Shown: one piece after another, positions 35,007 to 43,447 of the stretch | How the letters are laid out: every line of letters begins with the position of its first letter | Numbering within the stretch: position 1 is the first letter of the stretch | Assembly (NCBI GenBank): GCA_002418775.1 | Contig: DIEU01000049.1 | Coordinates: 824-64,823, forward strand | DNA: 64,000 bases | Direction: 5' to 3' | From: Firmicutes bacterium UBA5766 | GTDB taxonomy: Bacteria > Bacillota > Desulfotomaculia > Desulfotomaculales > Nap2-2B | Made by a program: the position numbers and the translations under genes | Notes under the pieces: generated by a model | The model's database searches: none | The model's input: only the letters and a program-made list of their open reading frames with translations | Told to the model about the DNA's origin: nothing

Positions 35007-36380
35007 TTGAGAAGAACTAATTCTATTTTACTGGCGCTGGCGTTAATGTGCTGTTTGCTCTTAATTACCGCCCAGGCTGTTTCGGGGGAAGTGTTAGAAG
35101 ATGTTAATCCGCCCACAGCCCTGAAGGCAGAGGTGGTTTCTTCCTCGCAGATTAATTTGACCTGGACGGATAATGCATCAAATGAGTCTGGATTTATAAT
35201 TGAACGCAAGGCGGGCAATGATGCCTACAATCGAATCAATATCGTCCCGGAGAACTCCACGATGTTTGCGGATACCGGCCTTGCAGCCAACACAACCTAT
35301 AAATACAGGGTCAAGGCTTATAACAACACAGTGGGATCTTACGTATATTCCGATTACTCCAATGAAGTTAACGCCACTACCAAAGATACTAAACCGGCGG
35401 CGCCTTCAAACCTTTCTGCCAGCGCGCAGTCGTCTACCAACATTAAACTAACCTGGAAAGACAACTCAAGCAATGAGAGCGGCTTTAAAATCGAACGCAA
35501 AATATCTGGCGGCAGCTACAGTCAGCTAAAAACGGTAAGCGCCAATACAACCAGCTATACAGATACAGGGCTATCCGGCGGCGCCAAGTATTATTACAAA
35601 GTGCGGGCGTATAACGATGCCGGAGACTCGGATTACTCCAATGAAGTTAACGTCACTACCAACGCCACCACTACTAACGATACTACATTGACGGCGCCTA
35701 CAAAACTTTTAGCCAGCGTGCAATCGTCTACCAGTATTAAACTAACCTGGACCGACAACTCCAGCAACGAGACCGGCTTTAAAATCGAACGCAAACTTTC
35801 TGGAGGCAGCTACAGCCAGCTGAATAAGGTAAGCGCTAATACAACCAGCTATACCGACAAAGGACTATCCAGTGGGACCAAGTACTATTACCGTGTTTAC
35901 GCTTACAATTCTAGCGTGAATTCAAAATACTCCAATGAAATTAACGCCACTACCAACGCTGCCACCACAGCTATTGCGAAGGCAACCGTGATTAAGCTAA
36001 CTATTGATAAATCAACTTTTTATGTAAACGATCAGTTAAAAACAATGGATACAGCCCCTGTGGTCCGGGAAAATCGAACGCTTCTGCCTATGCGGTATGT
36101 TGCTGAAGCCATTGGGGCCTCGGTAACCTGGGGGACTAGCGATAAAAAAGCGACAGTATCTCTTAATAAAAAAGTGATTGAGCTCTGGATCGGAAAGAAT
36201 TCAGCCTTGGTCAACGGCCAGAACATGCTCATTGACGCCGGAAATCCAAATGTAACACCCATTATCATCCAGCCAGGGAGAACCATGTTGCCATTGCGGT
36301 TCATTTCGGAATGCCTGGGCTCTAAAGTGGACTGGGATCATAACAAGAAAGAGATTACTGTGACATATCCGGCGCCTTAA
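35007..36380 (+). CDS. secreted protein with three fibronectin type III repeats and a copper-amine-oxidase-N-like stalk domain
   Basis: 457 residues. TTG 35007 is preferred as start: GGAGGTG (34994-35000) is six bases upstream, whereas ATG 34992 overlaps that site. A signal peptide (~1-27) is followed by three Fn3 domains (~34-125, 130-220, 229-315) and a C-terminal pair of Cu_amine_oxidN1 (stalk) repeats (~322-455) with the typical RTLLPMRYVAEAIG and RTMLPLRFISECLG motifs. Fn3 repeats 2 and 3 are very similar at DNA level with a 294-base period. No catalytic residues are visible. It is likely a surface or wall-bound structural protein, inserted between two glycosyltransferase genes. Confidence 0.85.
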   Translation: MRRTNSILLALALMCCLLLITAQAVSGEVLEDVNPPTALKAEVVSSSQINLTWTDNASNESGFIIERKAGNDAYNRINIVPENSTMFADTGLAANTTYKYRVKAYNNTVGSYVYSDYSNEVNATTKDTKPAAPSNLSASAQSSTNIKLTWKDNSSNESGFKIERKISGGSYSQLKTVSANTTSYTDTGLSGGAKYYYKVRAYNDAGDSDYSNEVNVTTNATTTNDTTLTAPTKLLASVQSSTSIKLTWTDNSSNETGFKIERKLSGGSYSQLNKVSANTTSYTDKGLSSGTKYYYRVYAYNSSVNSKYSNEINATTNAATTAIAKATVIKLTIDKSTFYVNDQLKTMDTAPVVRENRTLLPMRYVAEAIGASVTWGTSDKKATVSLNKKVIELWIGKNSALVNGQNMLIDAGNPNVTPIIIQPGRTMLPLRFISECLGSKVDWDHNKKEITVTYPAP

Positions 36381-36392
36381 TTAAAAGTTATT

Positions 36393-36445
36393 CGGCTGCT
36401 TCCAGAAATGCAACAAGTGGCGGAAAAGTGGGGATGCGGTGCCGG
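36393..36445 (+). pseudogene. duplicated fragment of the upstream glycosyltransferase C-terminal coding region
   Basis: About 85% identical by eye to 34715-34764 inside the glycosyltransferase at 33753 (shared GAAATGCA, GGAAAAGTGGGG and TGCGG blocks). It is too short to encode anything. Together with the fragment at 34925 it brackets the fibronectin gene with copies of the sequences that originally adjoined each other. Confidence 0.75.
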
Positions 36446-36475
36446 TCTTACTATCATTGTCCAAAAGGAAAACCT

Positions 36476-37645
36476 ATGAGAATTATTTATATGTCTTGTG
36501 AGGACATGCGTAAAAAAGGCGCCGGCAAAACACATTTCAAGGAGGTAGCCATTAACCTGGCGAATGCAGGCAATGAACTGCTTGTTCTTTTGCCGGGCTA
36601 TCAGCCGCGCCAGAAAATTGAAGACCTTCAAACAGTCCGTTACATACCGACACTTAAAAAGAATTTTCTGTCTTATATCCTCTACGAGATTTTGCACCCC
36701 TTTTTTCTATTTGCTTTTATAATAAAGTTCAAACCGCACATTATCTACTTCCGTCAGGATCTGTTGAATATTACTTCCCCGGTTCTTGCTGTTTTGTTTA
36801 GAATACCATATATAATTGAGAAAAATGGACTTGTCGGTGAGGATTACCGGTATCGCGGGTTTAGCGATTTCCTTATAAATATTCTAACATTAGCGGAATA
36901 TATTAACGTTCACCTGGCTGCAGGAATTATTTGCGTTACGGAAGGTATAAAACGCGAGATTACCCGTAAGTATGCAGTTAACGAGGCGAAACTATCGGTG
37001 ATTCCCAACGGAGCTAATACCGGTCTCTTTTACGTTATGGAGAAAGCGGAGTGCCGGCGTTCCTTAAAAATAGACGAGAATTGTTTTTACGTGGGTTTTG
37101 TCGGAACTTTTGCTCCCTGGCAGGGATTGGATCTGTTGATTGACGCTGCTCATCAGGTAAAAGAAGCGGGTTTTGCGGATATTAAATACTTACTGGTAGG
37201 GGACGGAGAGTTGGAAGGAAAGATAAAAGAGAAAGCAGCCGATTTGGGTTTAAATGATGTTGTACATTTTACCGGTAGGGTAGATTACGAAAAAGTTCCG
37301 GAATGGATAAACACGTTTGATCTTGCTGTGGCCCCGTTTACAAGAGAAAGAAACAGTACCTGCGGGCTGTCGCCGATCAAAATATATGAATACCTGGCCT
37401 GCGGAAAGCCCGTACTCGCAGCTGACGTAGAAGGAGTCAGAGAAATAATTAAAGAGAATAAATGTGGTTTTCTCTTTAAGCCAGACGACAAATCCCAGTT
37501 GGCCGACAAGATTATTTGGTGTTATCAAAACCGGCAGGAGCTAAAAAATGCCGGTTCCCGCGGAGCCAGGATTGTGCGTGAGCGCTTTACCTGGCGGAAT
37601 ACGGCCGAAATGGTAGCCCGTGTGCTGGAAAGCGCATCCGGGTAA
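36476..37645 (+). CDS. GT4-type glycosyltransferase
   Basis: 389 residues; ATG 36476 follows AAGGAA by five bases and gives a normal GT4 N-terminus (MRIIYMSCEDMRKKG); a longer frame from 36428 would run through the duplicated fragment. Donor-binding signatures are FVGTFAPWQGLDLLIDAA, LLVGDGELEG, VHFTGRVDYEKVPEWI and the EX7E-type ending SPIKIYEYLACGKPVLA. This is the last gene of the rightward polysaccharide locus. It converges with a possible small leftward gene. Confidence 0.85.
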   Translation: MRIIYMSCEDMRKKGAGKTHFKEVAINLANAGNELLVLLPGYQPRQKIEDLQTVRYIPTLKKNFLSYILYEILHPFFLFAFIIKFKPHIIYFRQDLLNITSPVLAVLFRIPYIIEKNGLVGEDYRYRGFSDFLINILTLAEYINVHLAAGIICVTEGIKREITRKYAVNEAKLSVIPNGANTGLFYVMEKAECRRSLKIDENCFYVGFVGTFAPWQGLDLLIDAAHQVKEAGFADIKYLLVGDGELEGKIKEKAADLGLNDVVHFTGRVDYEKVPEWINTFDLAVAPFTRERNSTCGLSPIKIYEYLACGKPVLAADVEGVREIIKENKCGFLFKPDDKSQLADKIIWCYQNRQELKNAGSRGARIVRERFTWRNTAEMVARVLESASG

Positions 37646-37674
37646 TGTCTCATATCTTGAATGATTGTTCCTGA

Positions 37675-37875
37675 TCATCTTTTGGCGCGTGCATTGGAAT
37701 CCGCCTGGAGCAGGGTAAATATCTTCTCGGCATACACAGCCTGCACGGGGTGCATATTATTGTTAATCTTAGTCAAATACTTGTCCCGCGTAGACATATA
37801 CAGTAAAATAGCGTTTAGAAGGTATTCGCAGTCAGGATCGGGGGTGTAGTTTAATGCGGCAGGAAGAGGAAACAT
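37675..37875 (-). CDS. possible small protein, unknown function
   Basis: A 66-codon leftward frame between the glycosyltransferase and the Crp-type gene. Its codons (NYTPDPDCEYLLNAILLY, then HPVQAVYAEKIFTLLQ) look more protein-like than the overlapping rightward frame, with balanced charged and hydrophobic residues that suggest helices. Against it: the only ATG overlaps the start of the divergent Crp gene by about 20 bases, and there is no good ribosome binding site. Either this start or the Crp start may be wrong. No family recognised. Confidence 0.3.
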   Translation of the reverse strand: MFPLPAALNYTPDPDCEYLLNAILLYMSTRDKYLTKINNNMHPVQAVYAEKIFTLLQADSNARAKR

Positions 37876-38546
37876 CTTTCAATCCGGTTTTTCCGGTTGA
37901 ACTGCTCTCTTTAGGGCATGACACACGTTATGCCAAAAACACAGTGATCTGCATGCAAAATGAACCCGCTGAAAAAATCTTTTTCCTCAAGGAAGGTGAA
38001 GTATGCCTGTCCTATTACGGGGAAAACGGTGAAAGAAAAATAGTTTTTTATGTTGATAAAGACAGCATCTTCGGGGGAGTAATTTCCCTGGTTTTGAACA
38101 GAAAGGTTTACGGAGTCTCCGCCATGACCCTTACCAGATCTCTGGTTACTGTTTTCAGCAGGGAAGTTTTTTTCTCCACTTTGATTAATAACATTGACTT
38201 TACACGATTCTGCCTTTGCGCGGTTGTCAAAGAACTCTGGGCAATGGGCAGCAGCCTTGAGTCGCTTTCCTTTCTGGAATGCAACAGGAGAGTTGCCAGC
38301 GCCCTGCCCTGGCTGACCGACCATGCCGGGAAAGTCGAAAAAGAAGAAAGCGGGGAATTGGAGCATACCTTCAAGATAACACATCAGGAACTTGGGGAAC
38401 TCGCCAGCGTAAACCGCGTTACTGTAACTAATGTGCTAAAGGAACTGGAAAAAGAAAAAATAATCCTCAAAGGCTCAAAAATAATTATGATCCCGGCGGG
38501 CGGGAAACAAAAGCTCAAACGCTATATTAAAAACATCTGGATTTGA
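37854..38546 (+). CDS. Crp/Fnr-family transcription regulator
   Basis: 230 residues: an N-terminal cyclic-nucleotide-binding beta-roll (~20-130; FFLKEGEVCLSYY, DSIFGGVISL), a dimerisation helix and a C-terminal winged helix (~165-225; HQELGELASVNRVTVTNVLKELEKE). No FNR-type N-terminal cysteine cluster is seen, so it is not an obvious iron-sulfur oxygen sensor. GGGGGTG about seven bases upstream supports ATG 37854. It converges with nrdG; the targets are unknown, though anaerobic ribonucleotide reduction or the neighbouring surface genes are candidates. Confidence 0.85.
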   Translation: MRQEEETSFNPVFPVELLSLGHDTRYAKNTVICMQNEPAEKIFFLKEGEVCLSYYGENGERKIVFYVDKDSIFGGVISLVLNRKVYGVSAMTLTRSLVTVFSREVFFSTLINNIDFTRFCLCAVVKELWAMGSSLESLSFLECNRRVASALPWLTDHAGKVEKEESGELEHTFKITHQELGELASVNRVTVTNVLKELEKEKIILKGSKIIMIPAGGKQKLKRYIKNIWI

Positions 38547-38579
38547 TAGGCTGCTGAAAAAAGGGCTTTCCTTGTTGCT

Positions 38580-39275
38580 TCAGTTTTGGCGCACCATGCA
38601 CTTTTCTACAAACTCTTCAAGCTGCTTCGCTATTTTAATAAGTTCTTTATCGTTGTATGTTTCTTCCTTGAGGAATTTCGGATCCAACAGTTTTGAAGGA
38701 ACAAATTTTTGCAGGATATAAAGCTTTGCTCCTTTGATTGTCTTTGATATTTCCAAAATATCTTCCGGGGTGAGTAAGGATTTTACAATAGTTGTCCGGA
38801 ATTCGTAATCCAATCCCGAATTGATGACCAAACTGACGCTCTGCAGAATTTTTTTCAGGTCGACCAGGGAATTTGTGACGCTGCAGTATTTATAAAAAGG
38901 CGCTTTAATGTCCATTGCCACATAATCCACCAGCCCGAGACTGATGATATTTTTTAAAACAGAAGGCAGGCTTCCGTTGGTGTTTAGTTTGACCGGATAG
39001 CCGGTTTTCTTTATCTTTTCCAGGAAGGGAATCAGATCTGCCTGAATTGTGGGCTCGCCGCCGGTAACGACAACCCCGTCAAGTTTTCCCCGCCGCATTT
39101 TGAGGAAATCCAATATTTCAAGTTCCAGTGCCGGGGTCTGACGGGGTTCGGATTTGACGAGTTCCGGATTGTGGCAGTAGGGGCATTTAAAGTTACAGCC
39201 CTTCGTGAAAATCACGGCGCAGATCCGGCCCGGATATTCATTCAGGGAAAACCTTCCAAAGCCTCCGATTAACAT
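38580..39275 (-). CDS. nrdG: anaerobic ribonucleotide reductase activating protein (radical SAM)
   Basis: 231 residues. It generates the glycyl radical on NrdD by reductive cleavage of S-adenosylmethionine. The radical SAM cluster motif Cys-X3-Cys-X2-Cys is present in GCNFKCPYCHNPEL near residue 27, followed by VVTGGEPT (SAM-binding GGE motif). It starts three bases after the nrdD stop on the same strand, as expected for an nrdDG operon. The length fits the variant of NrdG also annotated as NrdG2 or pyruvate-formate-lyase-activase-like; linkage to nrdD decides the call. Confidence 0.93.
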   Translation of the reverse strand: MLIGGFGRFSLNEYPGRICAVIFTKGCNFKCPYCHNPELVKSEPRQTPALELEILDFLKMRRGKLDGVVVTGGEPTIQADLIPFLEKIKKTGYPVKLNTNGSLPSVLKNIISLGLVDYVAMDIKAPFYKYCSVTNSLVDLKKILQSVSLVINSGLDYEFRTTIVKSLLTPEDILEISKTIKGAKLYILQKFVPSKLLDPKFLKEETYNDKELIKIAKQLEEFVEKCMVRQN

Positions 39276-39278
39276 ATA

Positions 39279-42200
39279 TTACACCTTGAAAGTCTTTCGC
39301 AGGGCGAATTCCTCCTGCTTTCCCTTGTTCCACTGGTTTAAAGGCCGCAGGTAGCCGACGACGCGGGAGTAAATCTCACACTGGGCGCCGCATTCCGGGC
39401 ACTTTTCCTGTTCCCCGGAAAGGTAACCGTGTGAGGGACAGACGCTGAAGACAGGTGTAAAGGTAAAATAGGGAATATGATAATTTTCACATATTTTACG
39501 GATTAATTTTTTAATAACAACGGGGTCTTCGACACGTTCGCCGGCAAAGATGTGCAAAACGGTTCCTCCGGTATACTTCGACTGAATTTCATCCTGAAGA
39601 TCAAGGGCTTCAAAGACATCGTCGGTATAATTGACCGGCAGCTGGGTCGAATTGGTGTAGAAAGGCTCGCCGCCGTTAATAAAGCTGTCCTCGTTTGCGC
39701 ACATTAGCTGAGGGAACTTATCCTTATCTTTTCTGGCCAGACGGTAACTGGTCCCCTCGGCGGGTGTCGCTTCCAGGTTATAGTTGTTTTGTGTCTCCTG
39801 CTGAAATTCAATAAGCTTGCTTCTCATAAAATCAAGCGCCAGGCAGGAGAATTTTTGCCCGGCAGGACTGGCGATGCTCTTCCCCAGCAGGTTAATGCAG
39901 GCTTCGTTCATGCCAAGCAGTCCTATAGTCGAGAAATGGTTTTTCCAGTATGATCCGAGGTGTTCTTTAATGTTTCTGAGGTAATACCTTGCATAGGGGT
40001 AGAGGTTGCCCTCGGTCAGCCTTTCCAGGACCTTTCTTTTTATCTCCAGCGCCTGCTTGGCCATGACCATAAGCGGTTCAAGCCTGACAAAAAAGTCATG
40101 CTCGTCATCGGACAGATAAGCCAGCCTGGGCATGTTCAGTGTTACAACCCCGATGGAACCGGTAAGCGGGTTGGAACCAAAAAGCCCGCCGCCTTTTTTC
40201 TCCAGAGACCTGTTGTCTATGCGCAGGCGGCAGCACATGCTTCTTGCGTCTTCCGGGTTCATATCGGAATTTATAAAATTAGAAAAGTAGGGAACACCAT
40301 ACTTGGCTGTAACTTCCCAGAGAATGTTTAGGTCGGAGTTTTCCCAGTTAAAGTCCTTGCTGATATTATAGGTAGGGATCGGGAAAGTGAATACTCTTCC
40401 CCTGGCGTCTCCCTCCAGCATTACCTCCAGGAAGGCCTTGTTGAACATGTCCATTTCCTTTTGAAATTCTTTATAGGTGTCATTTTGCATTTTACCGCCG
40501 ATGATCACCGGCTGGTTTAAGAAATACTCGGGCACGGTGAGATCAAGGGTTACATTGGTGAAAGGCGTATTTCCGGTTATAAAAACCTTACCGTTCCTTC
40601 TGGCAATCACGGTCTCATTCACTGTGCTGGGGCACCAGATCACCCCGGAGTAATCAATCTTTTTTATAGTTTGGATATAGGTATCCTGATGGTCAATTAG
40701 CCTCAGGATATACAGCGTCCTCTTCCCGATGGTCGGATTCCGCGTTCCTACGGTGAAGCCGTACCCGGCATCGACGGTTAACTGCTGTAACCCATTCAGT
40801 ATTTCTATATTAGTAGTAGTGATCTTTGAACCTTCATGGCCGTCTGCCTTCAGGTATGTATCCAGAAACAGCCTAGCCTGCCTGCGGCTCATGTTTTTAA
40901 GAATGTCCGGGATGAACTTTACAGTTTGCCGTGTCTTAAAAAGGCTGTCCAGAAGTTTCTGGGAGGATTCGGCGTTTAGCCGGATCATTTGAGATGACGT
41001 CCCCAGGGCTGGAACGGATTCTCTGTTGCTGTAGGTGAGTTCCATCCGATCAAGTATGCCTGTAATTTCATTATAATTTTGGGGGCTTTTGGTTCTTGAC
41101 TGGTAGATCGTGATCCGATGAGAATGCCGGTGCCTGGTATAGCTTTCCTTCGACCCCTCGGCTATTATCCAGGCAAGCAGGCGGATTTCATCGTCGGAAA
41201 TGTCTTTATCCGGGTTGGTATTTTTGCCAGTAATCGGGATAATCACCGGGGATTTATAAGTGACAACCTTTTCAATTTCTTCAAGGACAAAAGCTTCGTT
41301 TGTGTTGAATTTCCTCCTGACTACCCGGTGTCCCGGCGAAATTAGTTGATCTTGAATCCTGTTCTTGAGGTTATACATCTTACCGGTATACGGTTTTGAA
41401 AACATATTTTTAACCGGCTGGTCTTCAATGGAGCCGGTTTGTATATTGAATGTCTTAATCAGTTGTCCGGCCTTGATGTCCTCGTATCCCGCCCATCCGT
41501 CAGGGGTAAGAATTTCGGTGTCCTCGGAAAGGCATTGAAATCCCACCCTGGTGGGCACGTTTATATTGAAGATAAATTCTTGCAGCGCCTGTTTGACCTC
41601 AGTATAGCTCAAGCCGTCATACCTGATGAAAGGGCTTAAAAGTGTGTCCAGGTTTGAGAACGCCTGCGCGCCGGCGGCTTCCCCCTGGAGGGTATAGAAA
41701 AAGTTGACAATTTGGCCAAGAGCGCTCCGGAAATGTTTGGCAGGTTTGCTCTCCACTTTGCCGGGAACTCCCTTGAAGCCTTCGACCAGCAGGTCGAAAA
41801 GATCCCAACCTACGCAGTAAACGCTGAGTATGTTTAAATCATGAATGTGAAAGTCTCCGCTTATGTGGGCGTCCCTTATTTCCGCGGGGTAAATTTTATT
41901 AAGCCAGTATATCTGGCTGATTTCTGACGAGATGTAGTTGTTTAAGCCCTGCAACGAAAAGGCCATGTTGGAGTTTTCATTTACCTGCCAGTCCAGTTTT
42001 TGAAGGTATTGGTCGACCAGATCCACATTGGATTTGCCGACAATATCCCTTATCCTGGCATGCTGCTCGCGGTAGATTATATACGCTTTGGCCGTTTTCC
42101 GGTAAGGCGAGGAGAGCAGGACCTCTTCCACTATATCCTGAATCTCTTCAACGGTTGGCGTCTTTCTGGGGATAAGCTGTTCGGCGAGACTGAGAACCTT

Positions 42201-42338
42201 TAAAGTTATCATTCTGGCTATTTTTTCATCAAATTCTTCTGTCGCTTTACCGGCCTTGGCGATCGCGTTGGTGATTTTTTGGGCGTCAAATTTGACAATC
42301 CGGTTATCTCTTTTTCTTATTCTCTTAAACATCTGCAT
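39279..42338 (-). CDS. nrdD: anaerobic (class III) ribonucleoside-triphosphate reductase, interrupted by an intein
   Basis: 1019 residues before splicing, ~697 after removal of the intein at residues 269-590. It reduces ribonucleoside triphosphates to deoxy forms using a glycyl radical. The N-terminal ATP-cone (~3-95) gives allosteric control. The C-terminus has a zinc site (Cys pairs in VCPSHGYLSGEQEKCPECG) and the glycyl radical motif RVVGY. ATG 42338 is used; ATG 42332 is equally possible given AAGGACGG just upstream. The intein splits the highly conserved GFQ/TPFTN active-site region, so the enzyme depends on splicing. Confidence 0.94.
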   Translation of the reverse strand: MQMFKRIRKRDNRIVKFDAQKITNAIAKAGKATEEFDEKIARMITLKVLSLAEQLIPRKTPTVEEIQDIVEEVLLSSPYRKTAKAYIIYREQHARIRDIVGKSNVDLVDQYLQKLDWQVNENSNMAFSLQGLNNYISSEISQIYWLNKIYPAEIRDAHISGDFHIHDLNILSVYCVGWDLFDLLVEGFKGVPGKVESKPAKHFRSALGQIVNFFYTLQGEAAGAQAFSNLDTLLSPFIRYDGLSYTEVKQALQEFIFNINVPTRVGFQCLSEDTEILTPDGWAGYEDIKAGQLIKTFNIQTGSIEDQPVKNMFSKPYTGKMYNLKNRIQDQLISPGHRVVRRKFNTNEAFVLEEIEKVVTYKSPVIIPITGKNTNPDKDISDDEIRLLAWIIAEGSKESYTRHRHSHRITIYQSRTKSPQNYNEITGILDRMELTYSNRESVPALGTSSQMIRLNAESSQKLLDSLFKTRQTVKFIPDILKNMSRRQARLFLDTYLKADGHEGSKITTTNIEILNGLQQLTVDAGYGFTVGTRNPTIGKRTLYILRLIDHQDTYIQTIKKIDYSGVIWCPSTVNETVIARRNGKVFITGNTPFTNVTLDLTVPEYFLNQPVIIGGKMQNDTYKEFQKEMDMFNKAFLEVMLEGDARGRVFTFPIPTYNISKDFNWENSDLNILWEVTAKYGVPYFSNFINSDMNPEDARSMCCRLRIDNRSLEKKGGGLFGSNPLTGSIGVVTLNMPRLAYLSDDEHDFFVRLEPLMVMAKQALEIKRKVLERLTEGNLYPYARYYLRNIKEHLGSYWKNHFSTIGLLGMNEACINLLGKSIASPAGQKFSCLALDFMRSKLIEFQQETQNNYNLEATPAEGTSYRLARKDKDKFPQLMCANEDSFINGGEPFYTNSTQLPVNYTDDVFEALDLQDEIQSKYTGGTVLHIFAGERVEDPVVIKKLIRKICENYHIPYFTFTPVFSVCPSHGYLSGEQEKCPECGAQCEIYSRVVGYLRPLNQWNKGKQEEFALRKTFKV
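40569..41534 (-). other. intein coding segment within nrdD (322 residues, with LAGLIDADG-type motifs)
   Basis: The segment begins with Cys1 (CLSEDTEILTPDGW, block A) and ends with VFITGN followed by extein Thr, the expected terminal Asn and +1 nucleophile. Codons at both junctions were checked: TGC at 41534-41532 and AAT at 40571-40569. Block B is visible in LISPGHRVV. Two dodecapeptide-like motifs, LLAWIIAEG and RLFLDTYLKADG, indicate a LAGLIDADG homing endonuclease, possibly still active. The penultimate residue is Gly rather than the more common His, as in some natural inteins. Confidence 0.93.
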
Positions 42339-42356
42339 CCGTCCTTTGTATTTGTC

Positions 42357-42402
42357 AAAACACAGGGGTCAAAACACAGGGGAAGAACCGTCCCCCTGTG
42401 TC
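42357..42402. repeat. GGGGACG-family hairpin repeat upstream of nrdD
   Basis: AAAACACAGGGG occurs twice (from ~42357 and 42371). The second copy pairs with CCCCTGTGT at 42393-42401 around AAGAACCGT, giving a nine-base perfect stem. On the opposite strand the core reads GGGGACGG, linking it to the family at 301, 2010, 43051 and 44681. It lies between nrdD and the carbonic-anhydrase-like gene. Confidence 0.7.
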
Positions 42403-42436
42403 TACACGTTACTATTATTTTAAAAACATAACTTCT

Positions 42437-42970
42437 TTAAAAGTTGATTTTTACCTCGTGCATGCCTTCTGCTAGATATTTTTTCGCCAGGTCAACATAG
42501 AGCTGTTTTCCCCATGTCCAGTGCTCAATATCCTTTTCCGCCAATTTCCGGGCTACCTTGGCTGGATTTCCGGCTACCACAACCTCGTCGGGGATTGCCT
42601 GCTCCATCTTGACTATCGCCCCCTCGGCAACGATAGTCCACCTGCCGATTTTAGACCTGATGCTTGTAATCGCGCCCATCCCAATTACGGCGTAGTCGTC
42701 CACCGACTGAGAATGGATCACCGCGCCGTGGCCTAAAGTTACATGTTTACCGATCTTGCACGCCTGCTTCGGGGGAGCGTGGATAATTACTCCTTCCTCA
42801 ACCGCCGTTCCAGAGCCTATTTCAATGCTTCCGTAATCTCCCCGGATAATTACCCCGTGGCCTATGTAGCAGTTATCCCCGATCTTCACATTGCCGATTA
42901 CCAGGGCATGCTCGCTTACATATGTATCCTTGCCTATTTCAGGCTGCCTGCCGTCAAAACTGTAGAACAT
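42437..42970 (-). CDS. gamma-carbonic-anhydrase-like hexapeptide-repeat protein
   Basis: 177 residues starting at ATG 42970, six bases after AGGAGG on the lower strand. It is a left-handed beta-helix protein with repeats such as IGDNCYIGHGVIIRGDYGSIEIG. Metal-ligand histidines are present in HAPPKQ, TLGHGAVIHSQ, matching the YrdA/CaiE/PaaY group. Members bind zinc or iron, and some have carbonic anhydrase activity; the true role is usually unknown. It lies between nrdD and the divergently transcribed GGDEF operon. Confidence 0.8.
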   Translation of the reverse strand: MFYSFDGRQPEIGKDTYVSEHALVIGNVKIGDNCYIGHGVIIRGDYGSIEIGSGTAVEEGVIIHAPPKQACKIGKHVTLGHGAVIHSQSVDDYAVIGMGAITSIRSKIGRWTIVAEGAIVKMEQAIPDEVVVAGNPAKVARKLAEKDIEHWTWGKQLYVDLAKKYLAEGMHEVKINF

Positions 42971-43050
42971 CAAATCCCTCCTGATCAAGACTGTACCCAA
43001 ACCATCCTTTTAAACAATAAAACAGGTTCTTTTTTATGTCAACAGGCAGT

Positions 43051-43082
43051 TGGGGACACAAGGGGACGTTTTTGTTGTGTCA
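43051..43082. repeat. GGGGACG-core hairpin repeat
   Basis: GACACAA at 43055-43061 pairs with TTGTGTC at 43075-43081, with GGGGACGTTTTTG in the loop. The core matches the other family members but the arm sequence is different, so the arms vary together while the loop is kept. A partial element GCGGGGACGG lies at 43115-43124. Confidence 0.7.
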
Positions 43083-43318
43083 TTCATTCTCTCGGGGTAA
43101 GATGAACTGGGCAAGCGGGGACGGTTATTGTGTATTTAATCAATTTGAATTTCTGTGGTTGCTGTAGCACATCTGAATGTTACTTCTACCTGCACAGCCA
43201 ACTATAAATATAATCAGGCTGGCGAATAACTTTTAAAGTATAAGTGTTTAATAGGGGGATATATAAGATTAAATAGCCAGAATTCTCTACGCAACGACAA
43301 TACTTGTCAATATTCGAT

Positions 43319-43345
43319 AAAGGAAAATGTGGCGTTTTATCGAAT
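43319..43345 (+). promoter_or_regulatory. sigma-H-type promoter upstream of the CBS-GGDEF operon
   Basis: AAAGGAAAA at 43319-43327 and ATCGAAT at 43339-43345 are separated by 11 bases, an exact fit to the Bacillus sigma-H consensus RNAGGAWWW-N11-RNNGAAT. The element is embedded in a perfect 11-base inverted repeat, TATTCGATAAA (43311-43321) and TTTATCGAATA (43336-43346); each arm contains TTCGATAA or its complement, one base from a Spo0A box. A closely similar element lies at 63305-63331. Confidence 0.6.
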
Positions 43346-43447
43346 AAGAACAAACAGCAGCGCTGGAACTCATAATTTGTTTATTTCGCCAGGTCGCATA
43401 TTCCTGGCAAATAACGATAGTTTTATTCTGTAGAAAGGACAGTGAAA

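Larger units (their letters stand above)
42971..43447. other. intergenic region with repeats and a sigma-H-type promoter; no gene seen
   Basis: The left part holds two GGGGACG-family elements (43051-43082 and 43111-43133). The centre (43140-43300) is AT-rich without a recognisable gene or RNA. The right part holds the inverted repeat and promoter at 43311-43346. A leader of about 100 bases separates that promoter from the GTG at 43448. Confidence 0.7.

Noticed and set aside
35397..35970. Repeats in the Fn3 gene as a possible mobile or CRISPR-like array
   Set aside because: They are in-frame domain duplications with a 294-base period encoding Fn3 repeats 2 and 3.
37661..37849. 62-codon rightward frame between the glycosyltransferase and the Crp gene
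   Set aside because: No ribosome binding site, poor composition, and a better frame lies on the opposite strand.
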